From NCBI GenBank assembly GCA_903911085.1, contig CAIWCC010000084.1, positions 1 to 64,000 on the forward strand: a stretch of 64,000 nt of DNA, given 5' to 3'. Position numbers and translations under genes: made by a program. Each line of letters begins with the position of its first letter. Within the stretch, counting starts at the first letter, position 1. Below are positions 1 through 8,994 of this stretch, piece after piece. The notes beneath the pieces were generated by a model. It made no database searches, had not been told where the DNA came from, and worked only from the letters and a program-made list of their open reading frames with translations. This DNA comes from an uncultured Bacteroidales bacterium. GTDB taxonomy: Bacteria; Bacteroidota; Bacteroidia; Bacteroidales; Paludibacteraceae.

Positions 1-265
1 CTGATTGGTAGTCAGCTGTAAAGATACGAAATTTCAAGGTCTTTTCCAAATAAAATAACAGTTATTTTGCTGTATATCAAATAATTATATCGCTATATAA
101 TTTTTGTCATGTACTAAATTATTATTGTTATAACTGCCACAATGTATAAAATAAATCATTGTTGTCCGGTAAACATTTTATATAATTGCTGTATGTCTTA
201 ATACAACAAGATTTACTATAATGTCGCCCCGAATGGGGCTTAGGTTTTGTGGTTTGAATTTTTCT

Positions 266-323
266 ACCATAATTTCGCTGCGATGTAGCTAAATCTTTAG
301 TCCCATCGGGACGAAATTATGGT
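266..323. repeat. Foldback element with 12-bp perfect inverted repeat
   Basis: ACCATAATTTCG at 266-277 is exactly inverted at 312-323. Within it lies a GC-rich segment around TCCCATCGGGA. The structure resembles the small palindromic intergenic elements common in Bacteroidota genomes. There is no coding capacity. It lies far from the next gene start, so a regulatory role is not obvious. Confidence 0.6.
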
Positions 324-538
324 AATCAATAAGTTACAAGTATTTCCAGAGCTCCTTATGAGCGACACTATTTTATTTTTTGTTTTTACAAGACAATAAT
401 AAAAGTAAATGTATAAACTCAATTTCGAATGAAGAAGTTAGCCTTCAAATCAATACTAATACAAAAAAATACATGGATTATATTAAACTATACCCAATTT
501 GTTATTATTTTATACCCTTAGTAGACAATAATCTCCTC

Positions 539-546
539 TATATTTG
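539..546 (+). promoter_or_regulatory. Candidate -7 promoter element for the beta-helix gene
   Basis: TATATTTG matches the Bacteroidota -7 consensus TAnnTTTG and lies about 110 nt before the start codon at 656. No good -33 TTTG is seen at the usual 19-nt spacing, so this is only a candidate. Confidence 0.35.
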
Positions 547-655
547 TACCGTCGTAGTAGATTAATAAACAAAGAAAATAACATTAATAAAATTAAAACC
601 AGAATTGAAGCAAAATAGATTTAAAAGCTAAGATTCGTAACAAATCAAATTTATC

Positions 656-3283
656 ATGAAAAAACAATTTACTTCAAAAATCTTTATGGCAATTATTGCC
701 ATGGGATGTTGTGCTGGATTAAGTGCACAAACCGTTATTAAAGTAGGTGCTAGTCAAGGTGCCAAACAAACGACTATTCAGTTGGCATACGATTCTATTG
801 TTCCGGCTACGTTAGCAGGTGCTTATGTGCTAGAATTGCAAGCTGATTATGATCCTACTACCGAGATTTATCCTATTGCTTTTAAAGCAAAAACAGGTGC
901 AAGCACTACAAATAATATTACAATTAAACCTGCTACTGGGGTTAAAAAGGTAATTTCTACGCCCGATCAAACTAAGATGTTTACTGGCATCGCTGTTCCA
1001 CCAACGTCAACTACTTTAACTCTTCCTAGTGTTGAGGGAATAACAACTTCAATGTATGTTGTTGGTAATGGTATTACCACTATCACAAAAGTAAGTGCTG
1101 TGGATCCTGCAACCAATACCCTCACGTTGGCAACCGCCACACCTGCAACGCCTCAAGTGCCAGCAATTACTTCTCAAACTATTTATGTTGGACCAAGTTA
1201 TGGTAGTTATACTGCCAATAGTCCAGGAGCATCTGGAACAAAAACAATGGTGTTTTACGGTGCTAAATATATCACTATTGATGGAGTTTCGCGTACCGAT
1301 GCAAATACCGGATTAACCATTCAAAATCCGAATGTGATATCTGCTCAAACTCTTTATTTCTTTGGAGGCGCCTCAAATATTACTGTACGTGAGTGCTTTA
1401 TAAAGGGAGCAAATATAACCAGTTCGTTCAAAGGAAATAATCCATCTGATGGTAATAACGCAACTATTTGGTTTGAAGGTGCAGGATTTAATAATACTAT
1501 CGAAAATAATGATATTTGCGATATTGATGGAAAACCAATGCCAATATCATTTTTCTGTTTCCTAAATACTACTACCGCTCCAGAAGAACTTACAACTATT
1601 AATAATAATAGAATATATAACCTCAATCCTAACGTATCGTCAACTACAGGTAATGTTGGTTTTTTCAATTTTCCATCAAGTTCGTCGCCTAACTGTGTAG
1701 TTACAAATAACCGTTTATATTGGACAAAACCATTGGAATCTTCTTACAAAGATTTTTATGTCTTTGGATTTGGTGGTAGTTCTGCAGGAGCAGCCAATAG
1801 GGTTGAAAATAACGTGGTAGGTGGCACTGATGCCGACAATAACGGAGTGGTAAATATTGACTTTAATAAAGCAACTTTCTCTGTGTATAATATAAATGAT
1901 AACACTACATTCAAAAACAATGTAGTGAAGAATCTAAATATCACTTGTAATACCGCTGCTACAGTTATGGGTGTGAGGGTTACCGCTAATCAGCCAGCTA
2001 AAGCTCCTGCTGATATCAATGCCTGGACAGGTAATACAGTTAAAGATATTACATGTAACTTTAAAGCTGGTGGAAGTAGTTTAATTGGTATGGTGATAAA
2101 TTCAAATGCTGCTCATCCAGCTCGTAACATTAGCAATAACATTATTTCTGGTCTTACAGCTTCAAATACAACAGCTGGTTCTCAGAACACAATTCGTGGT
2201 ATCCAAATTGCAGGTACAGCTACTCCGCTTGGTTTGTGGAACTATACCAATAACAAGATTTTCAACCTTACTGCTGGAGATGCAAACTCTACAGCTGCAA
2301 ATACAATTATTGGGCTTGATGTAACTGCAAGTACTGGAACTGTGGAACGGAATTTAATTTATAACTTATTACCTATTACTGCGCCAACTACAACTACAGG
2401 TGTTGTGTATGGCTTACGCACCACTGGTAGCACAATTCAACAAAATGGTACTACAACTGGTGCCATTATTAAAAATAATATTATTAGATTAGGACAAAAT
2501 GTTACCAATGATTTGTCTATAGTAGGATTCTATCAAGCAGCTGCAACTACTGCAGGTGATGCATGTAAAATTTATAACAATTCAATTTATATTGGAGGTC
2601 AATCGCCAGCAAGTGCTATTAAACCAACTTATGCATTTTTCCACACTGGAGTTTCTCAGGCTTTGGATATTCAAAATAATATTTTTGCTAATGCACGTGG
2701 ATTGGGTAGTATTGAGCCAACAAGCGCTGAAGCTCATTATGCAATGGCAGTTCCAACAGGTCTAAATATTTCGAAATGCAATCATAACATTTATATGTTT
2801 ACAAAGTATTTTGGTAATGTTGAGTCTGTGAATGCTCCTGATTTGGCTACTTGGGCTTCTAATAATTCATCTGATGCCAATAGTTTAGTTGCCGATCCTA
2901 AATTTGTGGATGCAACTGCTACTGCTCCAGATTTTAATATTCTTGCAACATCGCCTGCTAAAGGTGCAGGAGTTGATTTATCATCTTTTGTTCCAGTTGA
3001 TTTTAACGGTTTTGTACGCTCTACCTTAGATATTGGTGCATTGGCTTATGGTTCTGTAGCAAGTGGTGTTGTTTCGGCAGACGAAAATGTGTTGTCAATC
3101 TATTCTGATAATAATGCTATCGTAATCAATAATTTGCAGGGTAATACAGCTCAGATTTATTCAATTTCTGGTCAACTGGTGAAAACTGCATTTATTTATT
3201 CAAATAAAGAAAGCGTTACGTTAAAAAGTGGTTTTTATATAGTAAAAGTTGGTTCTCAAAAGGGAAAAGTATTGGTTAAATAA
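656..3283 (+). CDS. Secreted right-handed beta-helix protein with T9SS sorting domain
   Basis: The 875-residue protein starts with a clear signal peptide (about residues 1-25, ending LSAQ). The body is rich in short Asn-rich turns such as NNIIS and NNRLY, typical of parallel beta-helix (PbH1/pectate-lyase-like) repeats. Near residue 800 the sequence DFNGFVRSTLDIGA is a phrase common at the end of such helices. The last ~70 residues (ISGQLVKT ... GFYIVKV ... KGKVLVK) form a type A T9SS C-terminal sorting domain, so the protein should cross the outer membrane and be anchored at the cell surface. Beta-helix proteins in such loci are often lyases or glycosidases, but I see no catalytic signature that assigns a reaction. 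A hairpin terminator follows at 3315-3350, so it is probably a single transcript. Confidence 0.8.
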   Translation: MKKQFTSKIFMAIIAMGCCAGLSAQTVIKVGASQGAKQTTIQLAYDSIVPATLAGAYVLELQADYDPTTEIYPIAFKAKTGASTTNNITIKPATGVKKVISTPDQTKMFTGIAVPPTSTTLTLPSVEGITTSMYVVGNGITTITKVSAVDPATNTLTLATATPATPQVPAITSQTIYVGPSYGSYTANSPGASGTKTMVFYGAKYITIDGVSRTDANTGLTIQNPNVISAQTLYFFGGASNITVRECFIKGANITSSFKGNNPSDGNNATIWFEGAGFNNTIENNDICDIDGKPMPISFFCFLNTTTAPEELTTINNNRIYNLNPNVSSTTGNVGFFNFPSSSSPNCVVTNNRLYWTKPLESSYKDFYVFGFGGSSAGAANRVENNVVGGTDADNNGVVNIDFNKATFSVYNINDNTTFKNNVVKNLNITCNTAATVMGVRVTANQPAKAPADINAWTGNTVKDITCNFKAGGSSLIGMVINSNAAHPARNISNNIISGLTASNTTAGSQNTIRGIQIAGTATPLGLWNYTNNKIFNLTAGDANSTAANTIIGLDVTASTGTVERNLIYNLLPITAPTTTTGVVYGLRTTGSTIQQNGTTTGAIIKNNIIRLGQNVTNDLSIVGFYQAAATTAGDACKIYNNSIYIGGQSPASAIKPTYAFFHTGVSQALDIQNNIFANARGLGSIEPTSAEAHYAMAVPTGLNISKCNHNIYMFTKYFGNVESVNAPDLATWASNNSSDANSLVADPKFVDATATAPDFNILATSPAKGAGVDLSSFVPVDFNGFVRSTLDIGALAYGSVASGVVSADENVLSIYSDNNAIVINNLQGNTAQIYSISGQLVKTAFIYSNKESVTLKSGFYIVKVGSQKGKVLVK

Positions 3284-3314
3284 GAAAGTGTTGGTTAACA
3301 TTTATTAGGTTCAG

Positions 3315-3350
3315 ATATCCCTGACAGATTGAACTATCTGTCAGGGATAT
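3315..3350 (+). terminator. Rho-independent terminator after the beta-helix gene
   Basis: A perfect 15-bp stem (3315-3329 with 3336-3350, arm ATATCCCTGACAGAT) closes a 6-nt loop and is followed by TTTATAAAAA. It lies 32 nt after the stop codon. Confidence 0.75.
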
Positions 3351-3390
3351 TTTATAAAAAAGCTTCCCAACTCATAGCCCTAAAAGGGAA

Positions 3391-3716
3391 CTAAGTAATG
3401 AACAATATATAATGTCGTAAAAATAAAAAAGAATAGCACGCGGATTTGACGGATTAAGCGGATAAATACGAATAAGTATTTAAACGGATTGAGAACTGAT
3501 TAAAGTCATGTAAACATGACTGATAATACCTAAGCAATTGAAAATCATTAACTACGTTGATCTTCGATTCCGATTTATCGGAACCAACGGTCATCGACCA
3601 ACGAGAGATAATTAAAATCCGTTTTTTTATCCGCTCTATCAGCGTTTATCCGCGTTCCATTCTTTTCTATTTAACACAATAAATGCGACATTATTTCCTT
3701 CCACTTACTTAAGTTA
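3391..3716. repeat. MITE-like foldback element, full copy
   Basis: The left part (3391-3490) reads, inverted, almost the same as the right part (about 3606-3716). Shared blocks are CGCGGAT..GCGGATAAA, ACGACATT-like and the end ACTTAAGT/CTAAGTAA. A short internal palindrome AGTCATGTAAACATGACT lies near 3505-3522. A related half-copy is at 32860-32973. No coding sequence is present. By appearance it is a non-autonomous, terminally inverted element whose mobilising transposase is not in this window. Confidence 0.65.
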
Positions 3717-3751
3717 GTACTTTCTGTTTTAAACTAATCAATTTAGATTTC

Positions 3752-6124
3752 ATGAATAGTAAATATATAGTTGACAAAAGTAACTTCAATCCCCCTTTAG
3801 GGCTTAGGGGTTTCTTTTTTCTTTTCCTTTTTTTCTTTTCCTCACTTCAAGCTCAATTGCCATACGTTTTAGATATGGTGCATCACAATCCGGGCGAAAC
3901 ATATTTTGTGACTAAATACAATAATCCACAAGTTATAAAATCTATTGGTGGAAATGGGAAAGTATTCTTTCTGTTCGAGTCGGGGGTAATGGGTATTAAT
4001 TGGCAAAGTTTTGATCCAGAAGTTTTACCCATTGGTTCAGCCGACAGAACATGGGTTGATGCTAAAGCTGCCGAAATAAATAAAGATTACAATGCTGCCA
4101 AAGCCGCAGGTCTTCAAGTTTATTGTATGTCCGATTTAATGGTATTCCCAAAACGATTGGTTGATAAATATGGCATGACGACTTCGTTTAAAGACATTAA
4201 TGATACCTTGACGCAGCGCATGTTACGCCAAGAACTACGCATGATGTTTCTCGATTTTCCTCAATTGGATGGTATTGTGGTACGAATAGGTGAAACTTAT
4301 ATGCAAGATGCTCCTTATCATGTAGGCGGAGTACTTAATATTACTTCATCGTCCACCATTATTCCTTTATTGCAAATTTTGAGAGATGAAGTATGTGTTA
4401 AACTAAATAAAGAAGTGATTTTTAGAACATGGAATAGTTTTGATACCAATCTGACAACTTACAATACGGTAAGCGCAGCCATTGAACCACATGTAAACCT
4501 GATAATCAGTATTAAACATTGCGAAGGTGATTTTCATCGTGGAAATCCGTTTAGCAAGGTGCTTGGTGCTGGTCGTCATAAACAAATTGTGGAAGTTCAA
4601 TGTGCTCGCGAATATGAGGGTAAAGGTGCTTTCCCCAACTATATTGCCAATGGTGTGATTGATGGTTTTGAGGAATATAAAAATACTATGCCAACAGCAC
4701 CAATTACAGGTTTGAAGCAACTGTATGCTCAAAGTCCGTTACTCACAGGTGTGTGGACATGGTCGAAAGGTGGTGGATGGGATGGTCCATACATGACCAA
4801 CGATTTTTGGAACGAACTCAATACCTGGGTGATGAGCAAATGGGCGCAAAATCCGAGTAGGAGCGAGGCTGATATTTTTAACGATTATGCCACGCAGGTA
4901 TTAGGTCTTAGTGGCACTTCACTTACTCAATTCCGCACATTGGCTTTATTGTCGGCACAAGCAGTAATTCGTGGTCATCGATCTACTTTTTCTGATATTT
5001 CAGTTTGGTGGACACGCGACCATTATATAAGTGCGCCGCCTGTTTTGCCTATAAATGCTGTGGCACAAAAAAGAGTGATCGACGAAAAACATGTTGCTGT
5101 CGAAATTTTTAAACGTATTGTGGCTTTGGCAGATAGTATTCAGTTGCCGAACATTGTGGATAAGGATTATATGCAGGTTTCGTCGCGTTATGGTTTGTAT
5201 TTGCACCAAATTTATTCCATCGCTTTCGACTTAAAGTATCTTTCGATGAATGCTTTGAGTAGCCGCCCCAAAATTGATAGTTTGATAATCGAATACGATA
5301 AAGTATGGATGGATTATAACTCATTATTAATAAATAATGCAAGTTGTGCAACGCTTTATACAAATAGAGCATTCCGTAATACTGTTACTGGAAGTTTGGG
5401 TGAGTTCGTTAATTCTTTGCGGATAGCACCTCAAGGTACTAATGGCAAGTATATTACTGGTTTATTTTCGGGCGTTCTTTCAAATATTATTACGCTTGAT
5501 ACCAATCCTGCTGTAGGCAAATTGATGTATTCCGATAGGACTTATCTATTTACCAGCGTGCCTGATGAATTAAACGATGCTGAATACGTTTTATGGAAAA
5601 ATGACTATAAAAACTATTCTAATAATCCGATGATGACCTTTAGTGCCAACGTGGATGGCAAAGTTTATATTGCTCATGATGAAAGGCTTATTCGCCCAGA
5701 ATGGCTCACTTCTCAATATACAATTACTGAACTTCAATATCCAATTCAAGATACAAAATTTACTCTCTTTTATAAATCAATAAAAAAAGGAGAATTGGTA
5801 AGTTGTGGAGAAAATCACTTGTCTGGAAATTTGAATGCTTCAACTCAATATATGGTGTTTTTTGTGCCAAATAATTCAACATTAGTAAACGAAAATTTTA
5901 ATCATGAGTCAAAAATTTATTTTGCAAACAATAGATTAAATGTTGAAATCCCAACACAATTATTGTATTCAAAATTTACACTTATTGATATTACAGGGCG
6001 TAAACTTGTAATGGGTAAATTAAATAAAACCAATAATGATATTTCTGTTCTGCCAGGATGTTATTTTGTTGAAATACAGCAGAGTAATGGTTTGATATTT
6101 ACAAAGAAAGTTATTTGCAACTAG
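3752..6124 (+). CDS. GH67-related (alpha-glucuronidase-like) secreted hydrolase with T9SS tail
   Basis: This is a 790-residue protein with a hydrophobic signal segment (residues ~20-35, ending SSLQAQ). A TIM-barrel-like body follows. By eye I align KHCEGDFH (Asp260) and VEVQCAREYEG (Glu287) to the GH67 signatures KHGPIDF and ELQITQEY that carry the catalytic pair. The spacing of 27 residues is nearly the 28 of GH67 enzymes. Glu181 in RIGETYMQ is a candidate general acid. The N-terminal accessory domain of classical GH67 seems to be missing, so this may be a distinct related family. The C-terminus (LIDITGRKLVMG ... GCYFVEIQQS ... KKVICN) is a T9SS sorting domain. The likely job is removal of glucuronosyl-type side groups outside the cell. 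The start is unusual: the codons just before the hydrophobic core lie in a CCCCCTTTAGGGCTTAGGGG repeat-like stretch, and no other start is available. Confidence 0.6.
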   Translation: MNSKYIVDKSNFNPPLGLRGFFFLFLFFFSSLQAQLPYVLDMVHHNPGETYFVTKYNNPQVIKSIGGNGKVFFLFESGVMGINWQSFDPEVLPIGSADRTWVDAKAAEINKDYNAAKAAGLQVYCMSDLMVFPKRLVDKYGMTTSFKDINDTLTQRMLRQELRMMFLDFPQLDGIVVRIGETYMQDAPYHVGGVLNITSSSTIIPLLQILRDEVCVKLNKEVIFRTWNSFDTNLTTYNTVSAAIEPHVNLIISIKHCEGDFHRGNPFSKVLGAGRHKQIVEVQCAREYEGKGAFPNYIANGVIDGFEEYKNTMPTAPITGLKQLYAQSPLLTGVWTWSKGGGWDGPYMTNDFWNELNTWVMSKWAQNPSRSEADIFNDYATQVLGLSGTSLTQFRTLALLSAQAVIRGHRSTFSDISVWWTRDHYISAPPVLPINAVAQKRVIDEKHVAVEIFKRIVALADSIQLPNIVDKDYMQVSSRYGLYLHQIYSIAFDLKYLSMNALSSRPKIDSLIIEYDKVWMDYNSLLINNASCATLYTNRAFRNTVTGSLGEFVNSLRIAPQGTNGKYITGLFSGVLSNIITLDTNPAVGKLMYSDRTYLFTSVPDELNDAEYVLWKNDYKNYSNNPMMTFSANVDGKVYIAHDERLIRPEWLTSQYTITELQYPIQDTKFTLFYKSIKKGELVSCGENHLSGNLNASTQYMVFFVPNNSTLVNENFNHESKIYFANNRLNVEIPTQLLYSKFTLIDITGRKLVMGKLNKTNNDISVLPGCYFVEIQQSNGLIFTKKVICN

Positions 6125-6133
6125 AAGGAGAAG

Positions 6134-6182
6134 AGAATTAAGAATTAAGAATTAAGAATTAAGAATTAAGAATTAAGAATTA
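6134..6182. repeat. Seven perfect tandem copies of a 7-nt unit
   Basis: The unit AGAATTA is repeated seven times without error, followed by a decayed copy, directly between a stop codon and the next signal-peptide gene. It is the cleanest example of the 7-nt-period family found across the window. Confidence 0.9.
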
Positions 6183-6228
6183 AGAATTTAGAAGATAAGA
6201 ATTAGTAATTAAGAAATTTAAATTTATA

Positions 6229-8505
6229 ATGATTACCAAAATTAAAAGAACACTTTTTACATTTGTTTTATTGCCCGTTTTTACTGTTGTTCATGCACAA
6301 ACAGTTTATTATGTTGATCCTGTAAAAGGAAGCGATGCAAATGCAGGTAAAACTATTACACTGCCATTCCGAAGTATAGAGAGAGCACAACAGGCTGTGC
6401 GGCAGGTAAATAAAACAGCAAAAAATAATATTTATGTGTTTCTTCGTGGTGGAGAATACTTACTGCAAAAGCCTATTTATTTTGACGAAAACGACGGTGG
6501 TTGTAATGGTTTTGATATCGTTTATGGTGCTTATAAACATGAAAAAGTAATTATTAGCGGAGGTTTTAAAGTCTCAGGTTGGAAATTGTATGATAAAAGC
6601 AAGAATATTTATTCAACCATTTTGCCTACTAATGTTGACTCGCGACAACTATTTGTGAACGGTGTAAGAGCAACCCGCGCTCGGAGCATTGGCACAGAAA
6701 TACGCTGGATTACTGCCGATAGCATTGGTCATTTAACGTCGAATTTATCAATGCTGAAATGGAAAAATCATTCAAATATCGAATGTGTATACCGCGAAAT
6801 TTGGACAAGCCCACGATGTGGAATTGCAACCATGCAGCAATTAAATGATACCACGCTGCGCATAATTATGAAACAACCTGGTTGGGTAAATTGTCGTAAT
6901 AAAGGTATTACTTCTACTCGTACACCGTGGTATTTCGAAAATGCCTTCGAACTACTTGATGATGATGGCGAGTGGTATATCGATAAATCAGGTGCGGTTG
7001 CAGGTAAGGCAAACATGCTTTTTTATAAACCACGTTCGTGGGAAAATATGGAAACTGCTAATATTATTTTACCTAATATCGAAAAACAAATTGTTGTTGC
7101 TGGCAGGGATGTCAAATCGCCAGTTCGAAATATTCGCTTTGATGGTTTGCAATTTGAATATACAACTTGGTTGCGTCCAAATACTAACAACGGTCACTCC
7201 GATGCTCAAAATAATGTGTTGCGCGAAAATGCAACAAAAAATGGTGAGTTTATTGCAGATGGTGCAGCTTTAACAATGCATAATGTTCAAAATGTGGTGA
7301 TTAAAAATTGTAGTTTTACAAAAATGGGATGTGCGGCAATAAATATGTATGCTGGTTGTAAAAATAATGTAATTGACCGCTGTTATTTTTACGATATTTC
7401 GGGCACAGGTATTCAGATGGGCGATTACAAAAACTGGAAAGATAGCTTGAGCGAGAATGCATATTACCCCCTCAACGAATCATTTCTGTTGAAAGGCAAC
7501 CAAGTTTTAAATAATCATATTGAAAATTGTGGAGTTGAATATCGTTCGGCAACTGGCATTGCTGCTGCTTTTCCAGTTAATATGCTAATAAAAGGAAACA
7601 CAATTGTCAACATGCCATATTCGGGGATGCACATTGGTTGGGGTTGGACTACTTATCCACAAACGGTGATGCAAAACAATATTATTGTAAATAATAATAT
7701 TCAAAATGTAATGTTGGAGCTGGCCGATGGAGGTTCCATTTACACTTTGGGTGGAAATGAAAAAAATAAGTGGTCCGAAATTAGCAACAATTATATGAAT
7801 CGGGTAATGTGGGGACAGTGTGTGTACATGGATAATGGCAGTTCGTTCTACAATATTAATAATAATGTGTACAAAGATGGCGATGATTATAATGTAAAAA
7901 TTAATTCAGGTAGCCACGACATTTATGTGAAAGGAATTTATTCCAACAAGAAAAAAAATCTTGTAGGTAAAACAGGATGTTACAATTATGGCATTGATAG
8001 TACTCAGTTTTTTAGTCCAGAAAACCAAAAGCTTGTGACCAGAATTAAGAAAAATGCTGGTGCTGAAAATTATTCAACTTCAGCATGGCAAACTTACACC
8101 AATCTACATATTTATGAGGCTGAACATGCCGAAGTTACAGGAAAAGTGTATGCTACTGCAGGTATTGGAACAAAAGTTTTTGGTTATTCGGGCATGGGAT
8201 TTTTGTCTGGTTTTGATAAAAAAACGATAGGAAGTGCAGTTTTTGTTATTAATGTTTCCGAAACAAAAGAATATGACCTGAGTTTAAGATACTCGGCTGC
8301 AAATGGTTGGGGAAATAAAATATCAATTTTTGTAAATAATAAAAGTATTAGTATTGCAGACATTCGCTCAACCATTAACGCCAATACTTGGGCTGAATGT
8401 TCCAATACCGTAATGCTCCACAAAGGAATAAATACCATTTCGTATAAAATGACTGATGTCAATGATGGATATCTATTTTTTGATTATTTGAAATTAAGCA
8501 ATTGA
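6229..8505 (+). CDS. GH141-like right-handed beta-helix glycosidase with C-terminal CBM
   Basis: The 758-residue protein has a signal peptide (residues 1-24, VVHAQ). The opening YYVDPVKGSDANAGK followed by PFRSIERAQQAVR is the typical entry of secreted right-handed beta-helix enzymes, including GH141 (a family with characterised fucosidase and xylanase activities). The middle (residues ~290-560) carries Asn-rich helical repeats. From about residue 625 (HIYEAEHAEVTGK) to the end there is a CBM6/CBM35-like beta-sandwich ending FFDYLKLSN. There is no T9SS tail, unlike the neighbours, so it is probably periplasmic or released. The GH141 assignment rests on overall pattern only, and other beta-helix families (PL, GH120-like) are possible. 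It lies 104 nt after the GH67-like gene and probably acts on side chains of the same glycan. Confidence 0.6.
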   Translation: MITKIKRTLFTFVLLPVFTVVHAQTVYYVDPVKGSDANAGKTITLPFRSIERAQQAVRQVNKTAKNNIYVFLRGGEYLLQKPIYFDENDGGCNGFDIVYGAYKHEKVIISGGFKVSGWKLYDKSKNIYSTILPTNVDSRQLFVNGVRATRARSIGTEIRWITADSIGHLTSNLSMLKWKNHSNIECVYREIWTSPRCGIATMQQLNDTTLRIIMKQPGWVNCRNKGITSTRTPWYFENAFELLDDDGEWYIDKSGAVAGKANMLFYKPRSWENMETANIILPNIEKQIVVAGRDVKSPVRNIRFDGLQFEYTTWLRPNTNNGHSDAQNNVLRENATKNGEFIADGAALTMHNVQNVVIKNCSFTKMGCAAINMYAGCKNNVIDRCYFYDISGTGIQMGDYKNWKDSLSENAYYPLNESFLLKGNQVLNNHIENCGVEYRSATGIAAAFPVNMLIKGNTIVNMPYSGMHIGWGWTTYPQTVMQNNIIVNNNIQNVMLELADGGSIYTLGGNEKNKWSEISNNYMNRVMWGQCVYMDNGSSFYNINNNVYKDGDDYNVKINSGSHDIYVKGIYSNKKKNLVGKTGCYNYGIDSTQFFSPENQKLVTRIKKNAGAENYSTSAWQTYTNLHIYEAEHAEVTGKVYATAGIGTKVFGYSGMGFLSGFDKKTIGSAVFVINVSETKEYDLSLRYSAANGWGNKISIFVNNKSISIADIRSTINANTWAECSNTVMLHKGINTISYKMTDVNDGYLFFDYLKLSN

Positions 8506-8522
8506 TAAACAGCAATATATAG

Positions 8523-8557
8523 AATTAAGGATTAAAAATTAAGAACAAAGAACAAAG
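8523..8557. repeat. Five 7-nt units (AATTAAG/AACAAAG type)
   Basis: Reading in steps of seven gives AATTAAG, GATTAAA, AATTAAG, AACAAAG, AACAAAG. It follows the stop codon of the beta-helix gene by 17 nt. Confidence 0.7.
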
Positions 8558-8566
8558 AAAAAAATT

Positions 8567-8705
8567 AACCACACTAGGCACATAGTTCACAATATTATAA
8601 ATGCTTTTAGCATTTATAATGAATCACATTATACCGAATGTTATTTATCTATTGTGTTCTTTTTTTCAGATTCTATCTTTTTTCTATTGTGTCTATGTGG
8701 TTTTG
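8567..8705. repeat. Imperfect foldback with inner 12-bp hairpin
   Basis: AACCACACTAGGCACATAG on the left is matched by an inverted near-copy (CTATTGTGTCTATGTGGTTT) on the right. Inside is a perfect 12-bp stem (8594-8605 with 8609-8620) with a 3-nt loop. It looks like a small palindromic dispersed element. Confidence 0.55.
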
Positions 8706-8720
8706 GTTTATTTTTATTTT

Positions 8721-8802
8721 AAGACTTATTTCAAATAGAACCCACACAAATGAGTGTAGAACCAATAGTTTTATTTAGTTGATCTAAAATTGAATAAGTC
8801 TT
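8721..8802. repeat. 10-bp inverted repeat pair
   Basis: AAGACTTATT at 8721-8730 is inverted as AATAAGTCTT at 8793-8802, enclosing 62 nt with no open frame. It abuts the TTAACCCC hairpin at 8801-8820. Confidence 0.45.
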
Positions 8803-8841
8803 AACCCCGGTAGGGGTTAAATGTGATTAACCCCTCTTACT

Positions 8842-8862
8842 CCCTCTCCTTCAAGGAGAGGG
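8842..8862. repeat. CCCTCTCC/GGAGAGGG dispersed hairpin, copy 1
   Basis: CCCTCTCC, a 5-nt loop, then GGAGAGGG, followed by TTGGGGTGAGGTC. A second copy with the same downstream GGGTGAGGT lies at 39603-39623. Confidence 0.65.
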
Positions 8863-8920
8863 TTGGGGTGAGGTCTAAGCAAAGCGTAACTGGGGGTAGT
8901 AGTAAACAAATAACCCAACA

Positions 8921-8959
8921 TTTGATTTTCAGTTCGACAAAGTCGAACTGAAAATCAAA
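8921..8959. repeat. Perfect 18-bp hairpin with 3-nt loop upstream of the sensor gene
   Basis: The arm TTTGATTTTCAGTTCGAC (8921-8938) is exactly inverted at 8942-8959 around AAA. No T-tract follows, so it is not a typical terminator. It may be a REP/IS200-type hairpin or a structure that acts before the candidate promoter at 8987. Confidence 0.7.
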
Positions 8960-8986
8960 TAATAACAAAACACATTAGGTGCTGAG

Positions 8987-8994
8987 TAGTTTTG
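8987..8994 (+). promoter_or_regulatory. Candidate -7 element for the hybrid sensor gene
   Basis: TAGTTTTG fits TAnnTTTG. If used, transcription would begin near 9001. That argues for translation from ATG 9051 rather than from ATG 9009, which would be almost leaderless. No clear -33 element is seen. Confidence 0.35.

Larger units (their letters stand above)
1..655. other. Gene-poor AT-rich region upstream of the beta-helix gene
   Basis: No convincing gene is seen. The stretch is AT-rich and contains a short GC-rich palindrome near 223-238, a foldback element at 266-323 and a possible promoter at 539-546. A 61-codon open frame at 380-565 has low complexity and no recognisable domain, so I treat it as chance. 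Near position 20 the minus strand reads TATCTTTA, one base from the Bacteroidota -7 consensus, which hints at a leftward gene beginning beyond the left edge. Confidence 0.5.
3284..3751. other. Gene-free interval made mostly of a foldback element
   Basis: After the terminator hairpin this 468-bp interval holds no gene. Most of it (about 3391-3716) is a long inverted-repeat element described separately. Confidence 0.6.

Noticed and set aside
380-565. Small 61-codon open frame before the beta-helix gene
   Set aside because: Low-complexity AT-rich composition, no domain or signal peptide, and a likely promoter lies inside it.
6134-6182. CRISPR-like array
   Set aside because: The units are 7 nt long and directly tandem with no spacers, and no cas genes are present.
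8801-8820. TTAACCCC hairpin as a riboswitch or terminator
   Set aside because: The stem is only 8 bp without a T-tract and lies inside a cluster of other repeats far from any start codon.
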